Origin: 13-2-20CM-68-14 sp046733295
GTDB taxonomy: Bacteria > Actinomycetota > Thermoleophilia > Gaiellales > Gaiellaceae
Length of the DNA stretch: 11,119 bases
Assembly (NCBI GenBank): GCA_046733295.1
Contig: JBKPOY010000019.1
Coordinates: forward strand, 1-11,119
Direction: 5' to 3'
The translations under genes were made by a program, and so were the position numbers. The notes under the pieces are model-generated. The model did not search any database, was not told the DNA's origin, and worked only from the letters and a program-made list of their open reading frames with translations. Positions 1-6,020 of the stretch are shown here, piece after piece (the stretch's first letter is position 1; every line of letters begins with the position of its first letter).

Positions 1-1
1 C

Positions 2-493
2 GCGATCGCCGCGCTGAGCGCGGCCGCGGCGGCGGCGCTCGTCGAGCTCGCGGCGCGTTCGACGGGCCCGGATGACTGGCCGGAGGCGGGCGGGGCCGCG
101 GCTCAGGCCCGCCGGTTGCGCAACCGGCTCGTCCCCCTCGCCCGCCGCGACACCGAGGCCTACCAGGCGGCGATGGCGAGGCTCCAGGAGCGCGGCGACG
201 ACTTCGCGCTCGGCGAGGCGCTCGCGAAAGCCGCCGACATCCCCCTCGAGATCGCAGACCACGCGGAGAACGTCGCCGGGCTGGCCGCCGAGGCGGCCGG
301 CCGCGCGACCCCGGACCTGCGTGCGGATGCGGCCGCCGCCGCGGCTCTCGCGCTCGGTGCGGCCTGGGCGGCCGCGAAGCTGGTGGAGGTGAATCTCGCG
401 ATGCACAGCGACGACCCGCGGCTCGCCCGAGCCCGCGCGATCGCGGCCGGAGCGACGAGCACCGCACGCGAGGCCCTGACCGTCGACGAATAG
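2..493 (+). CDS. Cyclodeaminase/cyclohydrolase family protein, C-terminal part (5' end outside window)
   Basis: The open frame enters from the left edge and stops at TAG 491-493. About 163 residues are visible. They begin with an Ala/Ser-rich helix (AALSAAAAAALVELAAR), continue with RLRNRLVPLARRDTEAYQAAMAR, and end in further amphipathic, Ala-rich helices. This all-helical pattern, with the 'DTEAYQAAM' segment in the middle, matches the cyclodeaminase/cyclohydrolase family (the C-terminal domain type of formiminotransferase-cyclodeaminase, also stand-alone FchA-like proteins). Family members act in the cytoplasm on formimino- or methenyl-tetrahydrofolate, feeding one-carbon units into the folate pool. 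The N-terminal Gly-rich start is missing, so substrate cannot be judged. A 98-nt gap with a promoter-like sequence separates it from the next gene, so it is probably the last gene of an upstream unit. Assignment to the family is fairly sure; the exact reaction is inference. Confidence 0.75.
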   Translation, partial: AIAALSAAAAAALVELAARSTGPDDWPEAGGAAAQARRLRNRLVPLARRDTEAYQAAMARLQERGDDFALGEALAKAADIPLEIADHAENVAGLAAEAAGRATPDLRADAAAAAALALGAAWAAAKLVEVNLAMHSDDPRLARARAIAAGATSTAREALTVDE

Positions 494-557
494 ACTCCGG
501 TCAGGCGTGCCGGGAAGTCTGGTCGGCGAGCAGCGATGCGCGCCTCCAGGACACCCG

Positions 558-585
558 TTGAGTCGACCGCCTTCGGCACTAGGGT
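558..585 (+). promoter_or_regulatory. Candidate sigma-70-type leaderless promoter of the first antiporter
   Basis: TTGAGT (558-563) and TAGGGT (580-585) are separated by 16 nt. The -10 ends 6 nt before the GTG at 592, so transcription would start at or next to the start codon. No Shine-Dalgarno lies upstream of 592, which agrees with a leaderless mRNA. Confidence 0.45.
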
Positions 586-591
586 CGCCCC

Positions 592-1794
592 GTGACCGAG
601 CTCACGGACTTCGGCCTGGTCATCGCCGTCGGGTCGGGCGTCTTCGCGCTCGCCGTCCTCTCACACAAGCTCAGCGAGCGCCTGGCCGTCCCGGCGCCCG
701 CGATCTTCCTGCTCGCCGCGGCGCTGGCGGCGCGTCTGGTGCCGAGCCTCGGCGACGAGCTCTCGATCCGGGACGTCGAGCGAATCGCGGTTCTCGCGCT
801 GATCGTCATCCTCTTCGACGGGGGGATGCGCGTGGGCTGGCGGCGCTTCCGGGCGGCCGCCGTCCCGATCACCTCGCTCGGCGTCGTGGGCACGTTTGCG
901 ACCGCGGGCGCGATGACGCTTCTCGCCCGTTACCTCTTCGGCTTCGACTGGACGACGGCTGGGATCCTGGGCGCCGCCCTGGCGCCGACCGACCCGGCCG
1001 TGATGTTCTCGGTCCTCGGCCGCCGCGAGGTCGCCGGGCGGACGGGAACGATCCTCGAAGGGGAGTCCGGCGTCAACGATCCCGTCGGGATCGCGCTGAT
1101 GATCGGCATGATCGAGCTCGCGACGCACGACGACGCGACGTTCTGGGTCGTCGTGCGCGAGTTCGCGGTGGAGATGGCCGTTGGCTTCGCGATCGGCGTC
1201 GCGGGCGCATATGCGTTGGTGCTGGCCACACGCCGGATCGAGCTGCCGACGGCTCTCTATCCCTTGCGCACCCTCGCGGGCGCAGGCGTGATCTACGGTC
1301 TCGCCGCGGTCGCCCACGGTTCGGGCTTCCTCGCTGTTTTCGTCGCGGGGATTCTGATCGGCGACCTCGACGTCCCCAGGAAGCGGTCGGTCGAGCGCTT
1401 CCACACCTCGCTCGCGAGCCTGGCGGAGATCGTGGTCTTCGTCGCGCTCGGGCTCACGATCGACACGGTCGATCTCGGCGACGTCTGGCTCGATGCCCTC
1501 CTGCTCTCCGGCTTGCTCGCCTTCGTGGCGCGGCCGCTCGTGGTCGGGCCGTTGCTCCTGCCGGCCCGGCTCGACCGCGGTGAGCGTCTGTTCGTGATGT
1601 GGAGCGGGCTAAAAGGGGCGGTGCCGATCCTGCTCGCGGCCTTCGCCTTGCTCGAGCACGTCGACGGGGCCGAGCGGATCTACGGGATCGTCTTCGTCCT
1701 CGTCACCTTCTCGGTGCTCGTCCAGGGTGCGACGATTCCGTACGTGGCGGCGCGGCTCGGCATTCCGATGACCCGGAGGGAGGAGCCGGCATGA
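592..1794 (+). CDS. CPA1-type cation:proton antiporter (NhaP/CvrA-like membrane domain)
   Basis: This 400-residue, very hydrophobic protein has about 12 membrane segments. It carries the CPA1 transport signatures: an LFDGGM segment near residue 75, APTDP at 131-135 (discontinuous-helix Thr-Asp), and EGESGVNDPVG at 156-166, whose Asn162-Asp163 is the usual ion-binding pair. A late SGLKGAVPILLA helix corresponds to the conserved GLRGAV segment. It should exchange H+ for Na+ or K+ across the inner membrane. The segment order resembles the membrane half of NhaP2/CvrA proteins, but the long cytoplasmic RCK/TrkA_C regulatory tail of those (roughly 580 residues) is absent; the chain ends about 15 residues after the last helix. 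The GTG start has no Shine-Dalgarno and is best explained by the leaderless promoter at 558-585. The stop overlaps the dinB ATG (ATGA), so the two genes are co-transcribed and probably translationally coupled. Ion specificity cannot be read from the sequence. Confidence 0.88.
   Translation: MTELTDFGLVIAVGSGVFALAVLSHKLSERLAVPAPAIFLLAAALAARLVPSLGDELSIRDVERIAVLALIVILFDGGMRVGWRRFRAAAVPITSLGVVGTFATAGAMTLLARYLFGFDWTTAGILGAALAPTDPAVMFSVLGRREVAGRTGTILEGESGVNDPVGIALMIGMIELATHDDATFWVVVREFAVEMAVGFAIGVAGAYALVLATRRIELPTALYPLRTLAGAGVIYGLAAVAHGSGFLAVFVAGILIGDLDVPRKRSVERFHTSLASLAEIVVFVALGLTIDTVDLGDVWLDALLLSGLLAFVARPLVVGPLLLPARLDRGERLFVMWSGLKGAVPILLAAFALLEHVDGAERIYGIVFVLVTFSVLVQGATIPYVAARLGIPMTRREEPA
1775..1785 (+). 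promoter_or_regulatory. Double ribosome-binding site fixing the dinB start
   Basis: GGAGG (1775-1779) and AGGAG (1781-1785) lie inside the end of the antiporter gene, and the second is 5 nt before ATG 1791. The frame is open back to 1599, but only the ATG at 1791 has this site and matches the family N-terminus. Confidence 0.8.
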
Positions 1795-2846
1795 TCCTCG
1801 CGCACCTCGACCTGGACGCGTTCTTCGCGGCGGTCGAGGAGCTCGAGCAGCCGGAGCTCCGCGCGCAGCCGCTCGTCGTCGGCGGCGACCCGCACGGCCG
1901 CGGCGTCGTCGCGACTGCGAACTACGCCGCACGGAAGTTCGGGATCCACTCGGCGATGTCGGCGGCCGAGGCTCTGCGACGCTGCCCGCACGCGGTCTTC
2001 GTGCGACCACGGCACAGGCTCTACCGCGACTACTCGCGGGCGGTCTGGACGGCGGTGTGTGAGGTCGTCCCCACGGTCGAGCGTACCGGGCTCGACGAGG
2101 GCTACCTCGCCGTCGGCGAGGTGGCTTCCGACTACGCGCGCGCGAGAGTCGTCGCCGAGGCCGTGCAGGCGGCGGTGCGTGGCGCGACGAGCCTGTCGTG
2201 CTCGCTGGGAGTCGCGAGTTCGAAGGTGGTGGCGAAGATCGCGAGCGACAGACGGAAGCCCGGGGGTCTGACGGTGGTGCCCGCGGGACGAGAGGCCGCG
2301 TTCCTCGCCCCGTTCGACGTCCGCCGCCTCCCCGGTGTCGGCCCGCGGTCCGAGGAACGGCTCCGCCGGGGCGGGGTCGAGACGATCGGCGCGCTCGCGG
2401 GCCTCCCCGACGGCAAGCTGAAGCGCCTCCTGCCCGGCAGGCTCGGCCCGCTTCTCCGCGACCGCGCCCGTGGGATCGATCCCCGGCCGCTCGAGACGTC
2501 GTCGGAGACGGTTTCGATCAGCACCGAGGAGACGTTCGACCGCGACATCGCAGACCCGGCGCAGCTCAAGGCCGAGGTACGCAGGATGGCGGCGCAGGTC
2601 GCGGAACGGCTGGAGGGGACCAGCCAGACGGCGCGGACGGTGACGACGAAGGTGCGCTATCCGGATTTCGCGATCCGCAGCCGCTCGACGACCCTCCCCG
2701 TCGCGACCGACGACGCCGGCCGGATCGCGGAGCTCGCGTGCGGATTGCTCGACCGGGCGCTCGCGGACCGGCCCGGCGCGCTCAGGCTCGTCGGCGTCGG
2801 GGTCTCGGGGCTCGAGGATCACCGCCAGCTGGCGCTGATCGGCTAG
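1791..2846 (+). CDS. dinB: DNA polymerase IV (Y-family, DinB)
   Basis: The 351-residue product starts MILAHLDLDAFFAAVE, the Y-family N-terminus. Asp7 and the Asp102-Glu103 pair (in VERTGLDEGYLAV) match the metal-binding catalytic residues of Pol IV, and Phe12 sits at the steric-gate position that excludes ribonucleotides. TANYAARKFGIHSAM (42-56) is the conserved palm/finger motif, SCSLGVASSKVVAKIAS follows, and LPGVGPRSEERL is the helix-hairpin-helix of the thumb. The little finger contains DFAIRSRSTTLPV. The C-terminus QLALIG resembles a beta-clamp-binding pentapeptide (QLxLF type). It performs error-prone, distributive translesion synthesis. The active-site block reads GLDEGYLA where E. coli has SLDEAYLD; the catalytic acids are kept. 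It overlaps the antiporter by 4 nt and has no visible SOS box of its own. Stop TAG 2844-2846 lies in the 26-bp tandem repeat. Confidence 0.95.
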   Translation: MILAHLDLDAFFAAVEELEQPELRAQPLVVGGDPHGRGVVATANYAARKFGIHSAMSAAEALRRCPHAVFVRPRHRLYRDYSRAVWTAVCEVVPTVERTGLDEGYLAVGEVASDYARARVVAEAVQAAVRGATSLSCSLGVASSKVVAKIASDRRKPGGLTVVPAGREAAFLAPFDVRRLPGVGPRSEERLRRGGVETIGALAGLPDGKLKRLLPGRLGPLLRDRARGIDPRPLETSSETVSISTEETFDRDIADPAQLKAEVRRMAAQVAERLEGTSQTARTVTTKVRYPDFAIRSRSTTLPVATDDAGRIAELACGLLDRALADRPGALRLVGVGVSGLEDHRQLALIG

Positions 2847-2888
2847 CGCTCAGTCGTCTTCTGATCGGCTAGCGCTCAGTCGTCTTCT
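2835..2888. repeat. 26-bp perfect tandem duplication across convergent stop codons
   Basis: Positions 2835-2860 are repeated without change at 2861-2886, and two further bases match (2887-2888). The unit begins CTGATCGGCTAGCGCT and ends CAGTCGTCTT. Each copy carries the last codons and stop of dinB (ATC GGC TAG) on the plus strand and the last codons and stop of the CBS gene (GAC GAC TGA) on the minus strand. Only the left copy is used by dinB and only the right by the CBS gene. With one copy removed, the two stops would be 3 nt apart. Confidence 0.97.
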
Positions 2889-3271
2889 TCGGTGCTCCAC
2901 CGCGCCACGTCGCGGATCGAGACGATCCCGATCGCACGATCGCCCTCGACCACGGGAATGTGGCGAAAGCCTCGGTCGAGCATGATCTCGGCCGCCTCCT
3001 TCGGCGACGCAGTGGGCGGGAGCGTGAGCGGGTCGGGGGTCATCCATTCACGCACGCGAGCCTCGCTCGAGTGCGTCCTGCCGGCGACGGCCCGCGTCAG
3101 ATCGCGCTCGGTCAGGATGCCGATCAGGCGCCCGTAGTCGGACACCGCAAGGGAGCTGACCTCGCGGTCGACCATCTTCTGAGCGGCCTCGCCGATCGTG
3201 TCTTCAGGAGCCACGGAGAGGACGTCGCTCGTCATGAGGTCGGACAGCGTGCTCACGGGAGCGTGGAGCAT
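2876..3271 (-). CDS. Stand-alone CBS-domain pair protein (predicted nucleotide-sensing regulator)
   Basis: The 131-residue protein is almost entirely two CBS domains. The first covers about residues 10-62 (DLMTSDVLSVAPEDTIGEAA ... GRLIGILTERDL) and the second about 74-126 (EWMTPDPLTLPPTASPKEAAEIM ... RAIGIVSIRDV). There is no membrane segment, DNA-binding domain or enzyme domain. CBS pairs (Bateman modules) usually bind AMP, ATP, SAM or similar ligands and regulate a partner. Here the partner suggested by position is the antiporter just upstream: its stop is only 12 nt before this ATG, and no separate promoter is visible. The ATG at 3271 has no strong Shine-Dalgarno, so translation may depend on coupling; a GTG six codons in is an alternative. 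The gene ends in EEDD and its stop falls in the duplicated 26-bp unit shared with dinB. A link to the antiporter is inference; the domain call is firm. Confidence 0.9.
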   Translation of the reverse strand: MLHAPVSTLSDLMTSDVLSVAPEDTIGEAAQKMVDREVSSLAVSDYGRLIGILTERDLTRAVAGRTHSSEARVREWMTPDPLTLPPTASPKEAAEIMLDRGFRHIPVVEGDRAIGIVSIRDVARWSTEEDD

Positions 3272-3283
3272 AAAAGATGCCGG

Positions 3284-4873
3284 CTAGACGTCCAACCGAG
3301 CGTCCTCCAGGTCGAGATCCCGCGTGACGCGGTGCATCACGTCGTCGTTGATGCGCCCCTGGCGGCGCAGCTCGAGCACCGCCGCACGCTCGGCGTTGAG
3401 GAGCTCGCGGCGGAGCCGTTGGTAGGCGACCGACTGCTCCTCGAGCGCGCCGTCGCTCTCGGCGTCGAAGCGCGAGGCGAAGCGGTTGCGGCGAAAGCCC
3501 ATGGCGCCGCGCAGGCGCTCGGCCGTCTCGGGCCGCACCCAGTCCTCGTCCACCAGCTCCTCCAGGCGCGCGAGCGCTGCGTCCGCGGCGTGGATCCGCG
3601 CTTTTGCTTCCTCCTTCGCGTCGAGCCCGTCCTCCTCGACGCCGAGCACGCGGATCACGAACGGCAGGCTGAGCCCTTGGAAGACGAGCGTCGCGAGGAT
3701 GACCGCGAAGGCGAGGTAGATAATCAGCGAGCGGTTCGGGAAGGCCTCACCGGCGTCGGTCGTGAGCGGCAGGGCGAGCGCGGCCGCAAGCGAGACGGCC
3801 CCGCGGAGCCCCATCCAGGCGACAATCGCGGGGCGCTGCCAGGGCGGCGCCGGGTCGTGCTGGCCGACGCGCCCCCAGATCAGCCAGGGGACGTACACGA
3901 AGGGGAACGTCCACACGATCCTGACGACGATCACGGTTCCGGCCACGATGGCCGCGTCCCAGAGGAGCTCACCGGCGCTGCGCCCGGAGAGCGAGTCGAG
4001 GATGTGGTTGAGCTGGAGCCCGACGAGCGCGAAGACGAGCGCGTTGACGACGAACGTCAGGATCGCCCACATCGCGGCCCCGTCCAGACGCGTCTGGACA
4101 CTCGTCAGCTCGGGCGTGCGCCAGCCCATGTAGACCCCCGTCGTCACGACCGCGAGCACGCCGGAGACGTCGAGTGCGTTTGCGGGCAGGTAGGCGAAGT
4201 AGCCGCTCAAGAGCGCGATCGTCACCTCGACGGGCGGGTTGTCGAGCCGCCGGCGGACGGCGGCGACGATGAAGCCGACAACGAGGCCCACGGCGACGCC
4301 ACCCGCGGCCGTCCAGACGAAACGGAGCCCCGACTCCCAGAGGGAGAACGTCCCGGAGAGGACGGCCACGACCGCGACGCGGTAGAGCACGAGTGCCGTG
4401 CCGTCGTTGACGAGGCTTTCGCCCTCGACGACCGCGACGATTCTCCGCGGCACCCCGAGTCGCCGCGCGATCGCTACCGCTGCCAGCGGATCGGTGGGGG
4501 ACACGATCGCGCCGAGCACGAACGCCGGGCCCCAGCCCAGATCGGTCAGCTCGTGGGCGACGACCGCGACCGCGACCGTCGTCGCGATCACGAGCCCGAT
4601 CGCAAGGAGCGAGATCAGCCGCACGTTCTGCCGGAGATCGCGGAGCGACGTGTAGAAGGCGGCCGAGTAGAGGAGCGGCGGCAGGATCGCAACGAGGACG
4701 AGATCCGGCGGCAGGGTGATCGTCGGAATCCCGGGCACGAACCCGAGTGCCAGCCCGCCCAGCACCAGCAGGATCGGGTACGGCGTCCGCAGAACCGGAG
4801 CGAGCACGAGCAGCGCGGCGAGCGCGACGAGCAGCGCGAGGAGGACGAGATCTTCTTGAGCGCCGAAGGTCAC
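3284..4873 (-). CDS. Na+/H+ antiporter, CPA1 family, with long cytoplasmic C-terminal tail
   Basis: Read from GTG 4871-4873 the product is 529 residues, about the usual length of bacterial CPA1 Na+/H+ antiporters. It has roughly 12 membrane helices. Family motifs are VSPTDPLAA near residues 125-133, EGESLVNDGTALVLY (Asn156-Asp157, the ion-binding pair) and WMGLRGAVSLAAALALP near 400. The last 110-130 residues are charged and helical (LARLEELVDEDWVRPETAERL ... RRELLNAERAAVLELRRQGRI), as expected for the cytoplasmic regulatory tail. It should export Na+ (or K+) in exchange for protons. An ATG at 4963 is in frame, but the extra 30 residues are polar and unlike the family. The GTG follows a TATCGT hexamer by 6 nt and has no Shine-Dalgarno, which fits a leaderless start. 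It differs clearly from the antiporter at 592-1794, so the two are not a recent duplication. The CBS gene follows after 12 nt. Confidence 0.92.
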   Translation of the reverse strand: MTFGAQEDLVLLALLVALAALLVLAPVLRTPYPILLVLGGLALGFVPGIPTITLPPDLVLVAILPPLLYSAAFYTSLRDLRQNVRLISLLAIGLVIATTVAVAVVAHELTDLGWGPAFVLGAIVSPTDPLAAVAIARRLGVPRRIVAVVEGESLVNDGTALVLYRVAVVAVLSGTFSLWESGLRFVWTAAGGVAVGLVVGFIVAAVRRRLDNPPVEVTIALLSGYFAYLPANALDVSGVLAVVTTGVYMGWRTPELTSVQTRLDGAAMWAILTFVVNALVFALVGLQLNHILDSLSGRSAGELLWDAAIVAGTVIVVRIVWTFPFVYVPWLIWGRVGQHDPAPPWQRPAIVAWMGLRGAVSLAAALALPLTTDAGEAFPNRSLIIYLAFAVILATLVFQGLSLPFVIRVLGVEEDGLDAKEEAKARIHAADAALARLEELVDEDWVRPETAERLRGAMGFRRNRFASRFDAESDGALEEQSVAYQRLRRELLNAERAAVLELRRQGRINDDVMHRVTRDLDLEDARLDV

Positions 4874-4879
4874 GCTGCG

Positions 4880-4885
4880 ACGATA
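4880..4885 (-). promoter_or_regulatory. Possible -10 box for a leaderless antiporter transcript
   Basis: TATCGT on the minus strand ends 6 nt before the GTG at 4873. I see no good -35 at 16-18 nt, so the call rests on spacing and the absence of a Shine-Dalgarno. Confidence 0.3.
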
Positions 4886-4995
4886 TTCACCCGGACGGGG
4901 CTGCGGAGAGCCATGGCCCGAGGGGCTGGGCAGGACCTCTCGCGGGCGCCCCTTGTAAAGCATTGCGATGCCTTTGGCGGCGCTGGGGTGAACGA

Positions 4996-5020
4996 GTTTG
5001 AGTCAGGACCTCGGGGGTAG
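4996..5020 (+). promoter_or_regulatory. Sigma-B/sigma-F-type stress promoter before the PRC-barrel gene
   Basis: GTTTGA (4996-5001), a 13-nt spacer, then GGGTAG (5015-5020). This matches the general-stress sigma factor consensus of Gram-positive bacteria (GTTTAA, 12-14 nt, GGGTAT) except for the fifth base of the first box and the last base of the second. It would give a leader of roughly 25 nt before the start at 5054. Confidence 0.55.
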
Positions 5021-5040
5021 CCGAAAGACGACTCCTACGA

Positions 5041-5046
5041 AGGAGG
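5041..5046 (+). promoter_or_regulatory. Ribosome-binding site deciding the PRC-barrel start
   Basis: AGGAGG, inside the extended match GAAGGAGGTG, lies 7 nt before ATG 5054. The in-frame GTG at 5048 is only 1 nt from it, so the ATG is the start. Confidence 0.85.
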
Positions 5047-5053
5047 TGTGGGC

Positions 5054-5419
5054 ATGGCGACTATCGAGTTGTGGACCTTCACAGTCGCGACGCCACCGAA
5101 CATCGATTTGGCCGGCTTCCAGGTCGAGGCCCGGGACGGCGGGATCGGCAAGGTCGATGAAGCGACCCACGAAGCGGGCGGGAGCTTCATCGTCGTCGAC
5201 ACCGGCCCGTGGATCTTCGGCAAGAAGGTGATGCTTCCGGCCGGCGTTATCCAGGACATCGATCCCGACACGGAGACGATCTTCGTCGACTTGACGAAGG
5301 ACGAGATCAAGAACGCTCCGGAGTTCGACGAGAAGACTCACCGCGACCAGAGCTACCGTGACGAGCTAGGCCGGTACTACACCGGCCGGGGCACCGGCGG
5401 CTCCGGCGCAGGCATCTAG
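5054..5419 (+). CDS. PRC-barrel domain protein
   Basis: The 121-residue soluble protein has a PRC-barrel fold region from about residue 17 to 85: DLAGFQVEARDGGIGKVDEATHEAGGSFIVVDTG, then KKVMLPAGVIQDIDPDTETIFVDLTKDEIKNAPEFDE. The final 'LTKDEIKNAPEFD' block is a common ending of bacterial PRC-barrel proteins. The tail is Gly-rich (TGRGTGGSGAGI). PRC barrels are small beta-barrels found in photosynthetic reaction-centre H subunits, RimM and many bacterial proteins of unknown role that are often stress-induced. There is no signal peptide or membrane segment, and the enzyme or binding partner is unknown. The gene has a strong ribosome-binding site and a sigma-B-like promoter, and is followed by a hairpin terminator at 5436-5466, so it looks monocistronic. 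Its promoter matches that of the CsbD-like gene 1 kb downstream, which supports a general-stress role by inference. Confidence 0.88.
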   Translation: MATIELWTFTVATPPNIDLAGFQVEARDGGIGKVDEATHEAGGSFIVVDTGPWIFGKKVMLPAGVIQDIDPDTETIFVDLTKDEIKNAPEFDEKTHRDQSYRDELGRYYTGRGTGGSGAGI

Positions 5420-5435
5420 GCGATTTCGAGCGCTA

Positions 5436-5466
5436 CGGCGAAGCCCCGCACCCTGGGGCTTCGCCG
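5436..5466. terminator. Bidirectional hairpin between convergent genes
   Basis: CGGCGAAGCCCC (5436-5447) pairs perfectly with GGGGCTTCGCCG (5455-5466) around a 7-nt loop. It lies 17 nt after the PRC-barrel stop and 39 nt from the stop of the opposing minus-strand gene. No T-run follows on either strand. Confidence 0.75.
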
Positions 5467-5504
5467 ACGCATCGCCATCCGCGGCGGAAAGCGGGCGGCG
5501 TCTG

Positions 5505-5726
5505 TCAGCCGCGGGCGCCGGATTTCCCGGCCGCGCACTCAGGGCAGTAGAGAGCGGCCTGTGGCGGCTTTTCGTCGGTTCTGTAGGCGCGGTAGCTGAG
5601 AGCGTCGTGGTGCGAAGCAGGCCGCCGGCCGCACTCGACGCACGCCAGGCGAATCCAGTCGAAGATCCGGTCGAGCCGAGCCTCGGTGGCCCGGCTCGGA
5701 ACCCTCCCTTGACGAAAGTCGTCCAT
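5505..5726 (-). CDS. Small CxxC/CxxC zinc-ribbon-like protein
   Basis: From ATG 5724-5726 the product is 73 residues: a basic/acidic N-terminal helix (ATEARLDRIFDWIRLA), then CVEC and, 28 residues later, CPEC. Two CxxC pairs at this spacing are expected to hold one zinc ion. Between them 'ALSYRAYRTDEKPPQAALYCPEC' has an aromatic beta-hairpin look. I recall short proteins of this plan (CxxCGR...WRAYL...CPEC) from high-GC actinobacteria, but I cannot name a function; DNA, RNA or protein binding are all possible. The frame continues upstream to 5798, but the extra 24 residues look random and a promoter lies inside them. The -10-like CACGAT ends 7 nt before this ATG and there is no Shine-Dalgarno, so a leaderless mRNA starting at 5726 is the best reading. 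Confidence 0.65.
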   Translation of the reverse strand: MDDFRQGRVPSRATEARLDRIFDWIRLACVECGRRPASHHDALSYRAYRTDEKPPQAALYCPECAAGKSGARG

Positions 5727-5733
5727 CCGAGAA

Positions 5734-5762
5734 ATCGTGGCAGCGGCCGGGCGAGCGGTCAA
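5734..5762 (-). promoter_or_regulatory. Leaderless promoter of the CxxC/CxxC gene
   Basis: On the minus strand TTGACC (5757-5762) and CACGAT (5734-5739) are 17 nt apart. The expected start of transcription falls at about 5726-5727, on the ATG itself. Confidence 0.5.
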
Positions 5763-5838
5763 TGCTTGTGGAGGCTCGGCAATCCTCAGGGCTGGCAAGA
5801 ACGTTTATTCGCTTCTGATTCGGCCGAGAAGAGTTGGG

Positions 5839-6019
5839 CCTGCCCCTGCGGCGGGCAGGTCGAGGGGAGTGGGCTGCGGGGTGAGGGGGTCGCTTCGTGG
5901 CCCCTCTCCCGAACCAGACATGTCGTACAAGCAAGTCGGTGTTGCGGCATCTGTCGTCTCAGAGGCGCCGACAGCGGGACTGGGCGAATGACTCGTTGCG
6001 GCGCCTCTGCCCAGGCGCC
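5839..6019. other. Gene-free structured stretch with competing inverted repeats
   Basis: I see no credible gene between 5727 and 6079. Within it: CCTGCCC (5839-5845) pairs with GGGCAGG (5853-5859); CTGTCG (5951-5956) pairs with CGACAG (5969-5974); CAGAGGCGCC (5960-5969) pairs with GGCGCCTCTG (6000-6009); and GGCGCCT (6000-6006) also pairs with AGGCGCC (6013-6019). The last three cannot all form at once. GTTGCGGC occurs twice, at 5941-5948 and 5995-6002. This could be a switching leader, an RNA gene or an operator region. Confidence 0.4.
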
Positions 6020-6020
6020 G

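Noticed and set aside
494..591. Terminator after the cyclodeaminase-family gene
   Set aside because: Only a 4-bp CCGG/CCGG pairing with weak flanks is visible, too little for a hairpin call.
507..1583. 358-codon plus-strand frame
   Set aside because: Shifted frame over the first antiporter; Arg/Gly/Pro-rich with no motif, while the antiporter frame has full family signatures.
1680..2822. 380-codon minus-strand frame
   Set aside because: Antisense of dinB; composition is that of a shadow frame.
2960..5020. 686-codon open frame on the plus strand
   Set aside because: It runs antisense through the CBS and antiporter genes. Its translation is almost all Arg, Asp, Glu, Gly and His, the usual shadow of a high-GC membrane-protein gene.
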